Assembly: GCA_002793035.1 (NCBI GenBank)
Contig: PFPL01000030.1
Span: forward strand, 1 to 46,517
Length of the DNA: 46,517 nt
Direction: 5' to 3'
From: Candidatus Magasanikbacteria bacterium CG_4_10_14_0_2_um_filter_33_14
Lineage (GTDB): Bacteria > Patescibacteriota > Patescibacteriia > Magasanikbacterales > UBA922
Both the position numbers and the translations under genes were made by a program. Position 1 is the first letter of the stretch; the number at the start of each line of letters is the position of its first letter. A model generated the notes under the pieces. That model saw only the letters and a list, made by a program, of their open reading frames with translations. It made no database searches and was not told the DNA's origin. This document shows positions 17,128-23,022 of the stretch, one piece after another.

Positions 17128-17622
17128 CTAGTTTGAGTAAATATGAGAGATATCTTTCATTTTCAGTCCCGTATTCTCCTGTTTTGTGTCAACGGCCAAG
17201 AAAATTTTGTACTTTCCATTTCTTGCGAGAGAGACGAGCCAAATCCTTGACCAGAGCCACAGATCTTCTACTCTAACCAATCCGTAGAACTTGGTGCGAG
17301 CCAAATTACAGTGGTTAGAAGGCCTAAGTTCCTTCCAGAAATGCATCGGGATGAACTCCCGACTCTCACTACTGAAAGGACCAATCTCAAACACGTCTGT
17401 GTCTACCCCCTCTAGTGAAAATTTTGGAAACTTGGAAATGCAAGACGTCTTAATCAACCTCTTATCTCTTAAGAAAAGAGACGGCCGTAGCAAGAGATGT
17501 CTTGGATGCGCGAGTATAATATTGCGATTCTCGACTACGGCATCCATCCAAGTGTCGTATTGATCTTCCCTCATACCCCCTTCCTCAATGAGGTAGCGCG
17601 TCCCCGTATAAATAAGAGACAA
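17128..17622 (-). CDS. Hypothetical 164-aa protein (TTG start) inserted between def and fmt
   Basis: 164 residues, not recognised. Composition is rich in Arg, Leu, Trp and Phe (HPRHLLLRPSLFLRDKRLIK; VEDLWLWSRIWLVSLARNGK) with no signal peptide or clear membrane helix. Start is TTG with AAGGAG exactly 7 nt upstream, unusually strong for this window, and the gene has its own TTGACA-17-TAGATT promoter. Base composition is clearly richer in G+C than def and fmt. Its antisense position splits the conserved def-fmt pair, suggesting late acquisition. No function is proposed. Confidence 0.65.
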   Translation of the reverse strand: MSLIYTGTRYLIEEGGMREDQYDTWMDAVVENRNIILAHPRHLLLRPSLFLRDKRLIKTSCISKFPKFSLEGVDTDVFEIGPFSSESREFIPMHFWKELRPSNHCNLARTKFYGLVRVEDLWLWSRIWLVSLARNGKYKIFLAVDTKQENTGLKMKDISHIYSN

Positions 17623-17706
17623 AACAAATCTCCTTCTTTACTCTATGCTATGGCAATTAAGTATCAGACTTACTGTAAGTCATCTACTATCTACCTTTTG
17701 ATAAAA

Positions 17707-17735
17707 AATCTATCAATATTTACCAATTATGTCAA
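17707..17735 (-). promoter_or_regulatory. Promoter of the 164-aa gene, overlapping the fmt start
   Basis: Minus strand: TTGACA (17730-17735), 17 nt, TAGATT (17707-17712). The -35 box lies within the first codons of fmt (ATG at 17729), so polymerase binding here could interfere with fmt transcription or initiation. Confidence 0.75.
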
Positions 17736-18658
17736 TATCAAAAACAAAAATCATTTTCTTCGGTACTCACAAATTTGCTTCTGTCATTCTACAAAGTCTT
17801 ATCAATGATGAAAGGTTTGAAATAAAAAAAGTAATCACCCAACCAGACAAACCAGTCGGACGTAAACAAATTTTACAAAAATCTCCTGTTAAACTTTTGG
17901 CAGAAGAAAATGCTTTGGATATAGACCAACCAGAAAGTTTAAGAAACTATGAACTAAGAACTATGAACTCTGAACTATTCATAGTCGCTCAATATGGACT
18001 TCTTATCCCAGAAAGTATTTTGAATATTCCAAAATTTGGAACTATCAATACTCACACTTCCCTACTGCCAAAATATCGTGGTGCTTCCCCAATCCAATCG
18101 GCAATTTTTAATGGCGAAACAAAAACAGGTGTAACCATAATGCTCATGGACAAAGGTATGGACTCTGGCCCAATTTTGACCCAAAAAGAAGTCGATATAT
18201 TGCCAGATGATACTTATCTCATGTTGGATACAAAAATGGCGCAAATCGCTTCTGAATTGCTTATAGAGACTGTTCCTAAATATCTTGACGGAGAAATACA
18301 ACCACAAGCTCAAAATGAATCTCAAATAACCCTTTGTAAAAAATTAGATAGAGATGATGGTGAAGTAGATTGGCAAAAAACTACTCAAGAAATCTATAAC
18401 CAATATCGGGCATTTACTCCATGGCCAGGTGTTTGGACTACTTGGAATAACAAACGTCTAAAATTATTAGAAATACGTCCTTCTAACAAAAAAATAAAAG
18501 CAGGCCAAGTCCAAATAGAAAATGACACAATGTATATCGGTACAAAAAATACTTCTATTGAAATAAAAAAATTGCAACTAGAAGGCAAACCAGCCATGAA
18601 TGCTCAAGTATTTATAAATGGCTACAAAAATATAAACGGACAAAATATTGCTAACTAA
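17729..18658 (+). CDS. fmt: Methionyl-tRNA formyltransferase
   Basis: 309 residues; formylates initiator Met-tRNA using 10-formyl-THF. Signatures: IIFFGTHKFASVIL at the N-terminus, NTHTSLLPKYRGASPIQ (catalytic Asn/His region), MDKGMDSGPIL, and a C-terminal OB-like domain with AFTPWPGVWTTWNNKRLKLL. Length is typical. Around residue 75 the sequence NYELRTMNSEL is encoded by five heptamers of AACTATG type, a low-complexity insert. It partners def at 16508. No clear Shine-Dalgarno. Confidence 0.95.
   Translation: MSISKTKIIFFGTHKFASVILQSLINDERFEIKKVITQPDKPVGRKQILQKSPVKLLAEENALDIDQPESLRNYELRTMNSELFIVAQYGLLIPESILNIPKFGTINTHTSLLPKYRGASPIQSAIFNGETKTGVTIMLMDKGMDSGPILTQKEVDILPDDTYLMLDTKMAQIASELLIETVPKYLDGEIQPQAQNESQITLCKKLDRDDGEVDWQKTTQEIYNQYRAFTPWPGVWTTWNNKRLKLLEIRPSNKKIKAGQVQIENDTMYIGTKNTSIEIKKLQLEGKPAMNAQVFINGYKNINGQNIAN
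17945..17979 (+). repeat. Heptanucleotide tandem repeat inside fmt
   Basis: Five contiguous heptamers: AACTATG, AACTAAG, AACTATG, AACTCTG, AACTATT. They encode NYELRTMNSELF within an otherwise conserved enzyme. Confidence 0.88.
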
Positions 18659-18662
18659 AATT

Positions 18663-20126
18663 ATGATAAAAAGACTATTAGATAACTTTTATCTAAAGAC
18701 TACTTTGATAATAGTGGCCCTAGAGGTGGCCTCTTTTTTTACTTTTTTATTTCCCAGTATTCACAATTTGTTATTTATTTTAGTAACTATTTTTACAGCT
18801 TTCCTCATTTACAAAAAAACAGAATATGGAATATACCTTTTTATTACAGAATTAATCATTGGTGGTCAAGGATATTTATTTTCTTATGAATTTGATAATT
18901 TCAAAATTTCTTTTCGTCTAGTAATATTTTTATTATTGTTTAGTATTGGGATGACACGTTTCTTACGAAAAAAAGATTGGAGTATTTCCAAAAACAAAAT
19001 ATCTATTACATTATTAGTTTTATTCACTTTCATTTTTATATCTTTAATCACTTCACTAGCCAAACATAAACCTCTTCAAGATATTTTCCTAGATATAAAT
19101 GGCTACTTGTTTTTTGGACTAGGCATCATCTTTTTGACCACCAAAATTCCAAACTTGAACAATCTAAAAAATAACAAAATTATAAAAATATTATTGACTG
19201 CCAGTAGTTGGTTAGCTATAAAAACAATTTTGTCCTTATCATTATTTTCTTATGGTATTGCCAAAGTTGGAGATTCTCTTATTTATAAATGGCTTCGAGA
19301 TACTCGAGTAGGAGAAATAACACAAATGAACTATCCTTTTTACCGCATATTTTTCCAATCTCATATTTACAATTTGATTAGTATTTTTTTAATACTTACA
19401 GTTGTCTTCTTATATACAAAAAAATACAACAAAAAACAAATTGTTTTCTTTTTATTTTTGTTATTTTTAAATTTTTCAGCCATTTTGATTTCTCAATCAA
19501 GAAGCTTTTGGGTAAGCGGTTTTATTACGTTAGTTTTCTTTTTATTTAGTCTTATATTTATCTTCAAACAAAAATGGCAAAAAATACTTGTTTTCATATT
19601 TTTGATACCAACTATTTTAGTATTAAACAATTTATTCATTTCTTTAGTACTACAAAAAAATTTCAATCTTATCAGCAACAGAATTGTAGAAACAAGTAGT
19701 AACACATCTTCTGTTTCAAGTCGTAGCTCACAAATTACACCATTACTAAAACAAATAAAACAAGCACCAATCTTCGGAAACGGTTTTGCTCAAAAAGTAA
19801 ATTACACAAGTGATGATCCACGTATCAAAAATGAACAAAATCCAGAAGGAAATTATGAAACTTATTCCTTTGAACTAGGTTATCTCGACATTATTTTAAA
19901 AATAGGGATACTCGGATTTTTATCCTACATCTTTTTACTTGTATTTTTGATGTTAAAAAATTTCAAATTACTAAAAGAAAAAGAATGGTTAGTTTTCACT
20001 ATTTTGGGATTGCTTATAATAATCATGACTGATGCCTTTACTCCTTATTTGAATCACCCTCTCGGTATTGGTTTTATACTCATCACTATACTTCTATACC
20101 AAAATAACAAAAAAGAGATTATATAA
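18663..20126 (+). CDS. O-antigen ligase/polymerase-like membrane protein
   Basis: About 487 residues from the chosen ATG. Around ten or more hydrophobic segments and one large hydrophilic loop (about residues 330-400, with NRIVETSSNTSSVSSRSSQ and IFGNGFAQKV) match the topology of the Wzy/WaaL O-antigen ligase family; APIFGNGF resembles its conserved P-h-h-G-x-G motif. The track start at 18648 is a TTG inside the fmt end; the ATG at 18663, 4 bp after the fmt stop, is preferred. Presumed role: polymerising or transferring surface glycans, together with the adjacent glycosyltransferase. Confidence 0.72.
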   Translation: MIKRLLDNFYLKTTLIIVALEVASFFTFLFPSIHNLLFILVTIFTAFLIYKKTEYGIYLFITELIIGGQGYLFSYEFDNFKISFRLVIFLLLFSIGMTRFLRKKDWSISKNKISITLLVLFTFIFISLITSLAKHKPLQDIFLDINGYLFFGLGIIFLTTKIPNLNNLKNNKIIKILLTASSWLAIKTILSLSLFSYGIAKVGDSLIYKWLRDTRVGEITQMNYPFYRIFFQSHIYNLISIFLILTVVFLYTKKYNKKQIVFFLFLLFLNFSAILISQSRSFWVSGFITLVFFLFSLIFIFKQKWQKILVFIFLIPTILVLNNLFISLVLQKNFNLISNRIVETSSNTSSVSSRSSQITPLLKQIKQAPIFGNGFAQKVNYTSDDPRIKNEQNPEGNYETYSFELGYLDIILKIGILGFLSYIFLLVFLMLKNFKLLKEKEWLVFTILGLLIIIMTDAFTPYLNHPLGIGFILITILLYQNNKKEII

Positions 20127-20134
20127 TCTCTTTT
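20111..20134. terminator. Bidirectional terminator between converging genes
   Basis: A 24-nt palindrome (AAAAGAGATTA and its complement) overlaps the 3' ends of both the O-antigen-ligase-like and glycosyltransferase genes and gives A/T tracts on both strands. Confidence 0.8.
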
Positions 20135-20846
20135 ATTCTAAATGATGTTTTTCAATTATTATTTTTTTAGCATTTTCGTACTTCTCTACTTTAGCACTCC
20201 ACCATGGTAAAAATCGCCATGGTTTTTTGTAAGCTAATTTTGGCAACCAATCACTTATTACTCCAGTGGAAATAATTGTAAATAAATATTCATCAATCCA
20301 CTTTCCCTTTTTACCATTTTCCACCATAGCAAGCCACAAGTCCCAATCTTGAAAACGTTTCAACTTTTCATCAAACATTGGGAAATCTTCTCTACGGATA
20401 AGTGAACTAGTATGAATATAATTATTTTTTTGTAATTGAATAGGAGAAAAAACTTGAGCCAACATTTTTTTCTTACCCAAAATAAAACTAGAATAAACAA
20501 AGTTTATATCTTGATTTTTGTCCAAAACTTCAACCATCTTTTCTATCATATCACTTTCAGCTTCAATATCTGCATCCCAAAATATCACATATTCCCCTTT
20601 TGATTCTCTAAATCCTCTATTGCGTGCACTTGGTGCTCCAGCATTTTCTTGACGATAATAAATAATTTTAACATCACTGTTTTTTTCCACATTCCTCATT
20701 CCCCGTTCCACGTTCCCCTCAGATCCATCATCCACCACAATTATTTCAATATTTCCATAACTTTGCAGTGTAGCTGAAACTAGAGACTTTTCAAAAATCT
20801 CAGCACGATTATAAACTGGAATTATAATACTAACTAATTTTGGCAT
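20133..20846 (-). CDS. Family 2 glycosyltransferase
   Basis: 237 residues from the chosen start. GT-A fold: LVSIIIPVYNRAEIFEKSL, IEIIVVDDGSEG, APSARNRGF, and the DxD-type VIFWDADIEAE. The C-terminal part includes FQDWDLWLAM, the usual acceptor-side region. The start at 20846 (MPKLVSIII) lies directly after the murE-like stop at 20848 and removes a 15-residue extension overlapping that gene. Within the nucleotide-binding domain GNVERGMRNVEK is encoded by a heptamer repeat (20687-20718). Probably acts in cell-surface glycan synthesis; donor and acceptor unknown. Confidence 0.88.
   Translation of the reverse strand: MPKLVSIIIPVYNRAEIFEKSLVSATLQSYGNIEIIVVDDGSEGNVERGMRNVEKNSDVKIIYYRQENAGAPSARNRGFRESKGEYVIFWDADIEAESDMIEKMVEVLDKNQDINFVYSSFILGKKKMLAQVFSPIQLQKNNYIHTSSLIRREDFPMFDEKLKRFQDWDLWLAMVENGKKGKWIDEYLFTIISTGVISDWLPKLAYKKPWRFLPWWSAKVEKYENAKKIIIEKHHLE
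20687..20718 (+). repeat. Heptanucleotide (CCCCGTT-type) repeat inside the glycosyltransferase
   Basis: Units CCACATT, CCTCATT, CCCCGTT, CCACGTT, CCCC. They encode the low-complexity stretch NVERGMRNVEK. Same unit family as in the murE-like gene at 21632-21657. Confidence 0.85.
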
Positions 20847-20847
20847 A

Positions 20848-22161
20848 TTACTTTTTTTTCTCAATAAATTCTCTAGCGAATTCTCTATCATCCCAAGGGA
20901 TCATCTTACCACCAGCAATACACATACCCTGTTCACTTCCTTTGCCAGTTATTAAAATCAAATCCCCTTCTCTTGCCATTTCAATGGCTCTACCAATAGC
21001 TTCTTTTCTATCCAAAATTTTGAAAACAGTTTTATCAATTTCTTTACCTTGTTTGACAACTGATTCTGAGACATCATCGATAATTTCTTGAGGGTCATCT
21101 TCATAAGGGTCTTCATCTGTAATAATACAAATATCAGCTCTCTTACCAATCATTTCGCCAAGTTTGAAACGTCTATCTCTATCACGTCCCCCACCAGTAG
21201 AACCAAAAACATGAATTATTCTACCAATAGGTTTTATTAAATCAACCACTTCATAAAGTGATGACATAGCTTTTGGTTCAAAAGCATAGTCAACAATTAC
21301 TTGAAAACCTTTTTCCTTAGCTTCTGGAATAAACTCCACTCTACCTGGAATTGGTTCCAAGTTGGAAACAGCTTTTTGTAATACGTCCCAAGCGATATCA
21401 AATTCTCTAGCAATAGTCAAAGCAGCTGCGATATTACTAATATTATGTTCACCATACAAAGGCGCGTGAAATTCTTTATCATCTATATCAAAATGTAAAC
21501 CATCGTTTTTTACCTCTTGCTTTGAGATATTAGTTCCAAAGCTAATTTTTTTGTCAAAATCAAATTGTAAAAATTCATCTTTATACTCAGAATTTCCATT
21601 TACTATTGCTGTTTTTGAGATAATTTTTTTCGTTCCCCGTTCCCCGTTCCCCGTTCCTTTTTTCCTAGGCAGTTTACTAACATAATTAAATAAGTCCAAC
21701 TTAGCTTGTTTATACGCCTCAAAAGAACCATGCGAATCAATATGTTCTGGATAAAGATTAGTCAAAGCCATCATGTCATAATTGATAAAACTATGACGAT
21801 ATTGAACACGTCCTTCAGAAGTTGTCTCAACAATAGCGACATCACATTTCTTATCTACCATTTCACGTAAATATTTTTGAATTTGCATACGACCTAGCAT
21901 AGTCATCTTTTGATCATTTAGCTTATCAACTCCCGCAATATAAAAATCAATAGTAGAAAGTGAACCAACTTTCAATCCAGCATCTTCCAAAATCTGACGC
22001 AAAATATAGACTGTACTAGATTTACCACTTGTTCCTGTAATTCCAATAACCATCAATTCTTCACTTGGATGTTTATATTTAACAGATCCGTACCAAGCAA
22101 AAAATAGATGACGTAGGTTTAGTAATTTTTTTGGTATTAGTTTTTTAAGTATTTTTTTCAT
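20848..22161 (-). CDS. murE: Mur ligase (MurE-like, N-terminal domain missing)
   Basis: About 437 residues. ATP-binding GITGTSGKSST, ETTSEG and NLYPEHIDSHGSFE mark the central Mur ligase domain; GSTGGGRDRDRRFKLGEM and GKGSEQ mark the C-terminal domain. The chain reaches the P-loop by about residue 45, so the first domain, which holds UDP-MurNAc in MurE, is largely absent. The DNPR motif that selects diaminopimelate reads EDPY, so the third amino acid is uncertain. A GTTCCCC heptamer repeat encodes GTGNGERGT around residue 172. The ATG at 22161 (MKKILKK) is preferred over 22173. MurE function is likely but not certain. Confidence 0.8.
   Translation of the reverse strand: MKKILKKLIPKKLLNLRHLFFAWYGSVKYKHPSEELMVIGITGTSGKSSTVYILRQILEDAGLKVGSLSTIDFYIAGVDKLNDQKMTMLGRMQIQKYLREMVDKKCDVAIVETTSEGRVQYRHSFINYDMMALTNLYPEHIDSHGSFEAYKQAKLDLFNYVSKLPRKKGTGNGERGTKKIISKTAIVNGNSEYKDEFLQFDFDKKISFGTNISKQEVKNDGLHFDIDDKEFHAPLYGEHNISNIAAALTIAREFDIAWDVLQKAVSNLEPIPGRVEFIPEAKEKGFQVIVDYAFEPKAMSSLYEVVDLIKPIGRIIHVFGSTGGGRDRDRRFKLGEMIGKRADICIITDEDPYEDDPQEIIDDVSESVVKQGKEIDKTVFKILDRKEAIGRAIEMAREGDLILITGKGSEQGMCIAGGKMIPWDDREFAREFIEKKK
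21632..21657 (+). repeat. Heptanucleotide (GTTCCCC)n repeat inside the murE-like gene
   Basis: Three perfect GTTCCCC heptamers plus GTTCC. On the coding strand they give GTGNGERGT, a low-complexity insert between conserved regions. Confidence 0.9.
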
Positions 22162-22179
22162 AGTTATCAACACTATTAT

Positions 22180-22208
22180 TTTACAGAATATTTTATTGAT
22201 GTTATTGT
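22180..22208 (+). promoter_or_regulatory. Possible promoter of the 22.2-kb ncRNA
   Basis: TTTACA (22180-22185), 17 nt, TATTGT (22203-22208) on the plus strand. It is weaker than the other ncRNA promoters but correctly placed just before the closing stem. Confidence 0.5.
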
Positions 22209-22214
22209 TTTTAC

Positions 22215-22428
22215 ATACCGTGTGTGTAGAAAGAGAGAGAGACAGTCGCTCACCGGGCCCCGTTTTGGCACCATTTTCTCGCCAAACCGGCGCCTGAAAG
22301 GAGGTGATCTTTCAAGCGACAACGTCTCTGTTAATTCTCAAACTCACCAAAGCCCAAGACACAGAGAGAACTGACACTCCTTCTACACACGCGGTTCTCT
22401 CATCAACACCTAAAAACGGTGTTTTTTT
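22215..22428 (+). ncRNA. Candidate structured ncRNA, about 210 nt, with a 16S-tail-complementary loop
   Basis: A 14-bp closing stem (22218-22231 with 22381-22394, one G-T wobble) encloses AGAGAC/GTCTCT and GTCGCT/AGCGAC helices, a tall GTTTTGGC/GCCAAAC arm, and a small GAAAG/CTTTC hairpin whose loop region contains AAAGGAGGTGATC (22297-22309). That 13-mer is the exact complement of the usual 3' end of bacterial 16S rRNA, but no start codon or credible ORF follows. The terminator (22406-22428) fixes the plus strand. It lies between murE-like and translin-like genes, both on the other strand. Class unknown. Confidence 0.68.
22406..22428 (+). terminator. Terminator of the 22.2-kb ncRNA
   Basis: ACACC / GGTGT with loop TAAAAAC and a run of seven T on the plus strand; it ends at the stop codon of the converging translin-like gene. 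Confidence 0.82.
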
Positions 22429-22999
22429 ATTCATTCAAACTAAGCTCATAAACCACTTTTTCAATCTTCTGAGCTGCCATCTTGGCTTGGTCAAACTTAT
22501 TACGCAAATAACTAGTTAAGTTAAACTCAATAAGTTCGCCAGTGATTTCTTGCGCCATATTAGCACATTTCTTGACTTTGTCCATATCTTTCTCAGTAGC
22601 AAACTTGATAGCATAGCGATAGAGCTCGCCTGGTACATCACAAAGACCTCCAACATAGCTTTTGAAAGGAACATCCATATCTGTGATTTTGGTCAATTTT
22701 CCAGTAGTCAAAAATTGATAAAAGAGACTAGCTTCAACATATTCTTCAAGGCCAGCTTTGAAAGCGCCTTCTTCTTGAATTTCTCCATATTTGGAATATT
22801 TCTTTAGTACAGAGGTAAGTAAATTTTTACTATTAGCCAATTTCTCTTCTGCTTCATTCATATTGTCCCTGTGCATGGCAAAAATGGCTCTCTTAGCGTT
22901 GTGTAGTGCATCATCTGACATCTTTATCACTTCTCGTCTTACCTCGGCATACTGAAGCAAATTTTTCTTGATTAAAGTTAAATATTTTTTGTCCAACAT
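22427..22999 (-). CDS. Translin family protein
   Basis: 190 residues, predicted all alpha-helical. The segment SYVGGLCDVPGELYRYAIK matches the conserved translin core (G-h-C-D-h-x-G-E-h-x-R-x-A), and the N-terminal R-E-h-I-K-x-S-D-x-h-H-x-A-K-R pattern (RREVIKMSDDALHNAKRAI) also fits. Translin and its relatives bind or process small RNAs and single-stranded nucleic acids in eukaryotes and archaea; the bacterial role is not established. Length is close to the archaeal form. It lies between the P-type ATPase and the Mur ligase. Confidence 0.82.
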   Translation of the reverse strand: MLDKKYLTLIKKNLLQYAEVRREVIKMSDDALHNAKRAIFAMHRDNMNEAEEKLANSKNLLTSVLKKYSKYGEIQEEGAFKAGLEEYVEASLFYQFLTTGKLTKITDMDVPFKSYVGGLCDVPGELYRYAIKFATEKDMDKVKKCANMAQEITGELIEFNLTSYLRNKFDQAKMAAQKIEKVVYELSLNE

Positions 23000-23022
23000 A
23001 ATATTATTTATATAATTAATAA

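Noticed and set aside
22304-22519. 71-aa ORF translated from the AAAGGAGGTG site
   Set aside because: The start codon is the GTG within the SD itself and the frame runs through the ncRNA stem and terminator into the antisense of the translin-like gene.
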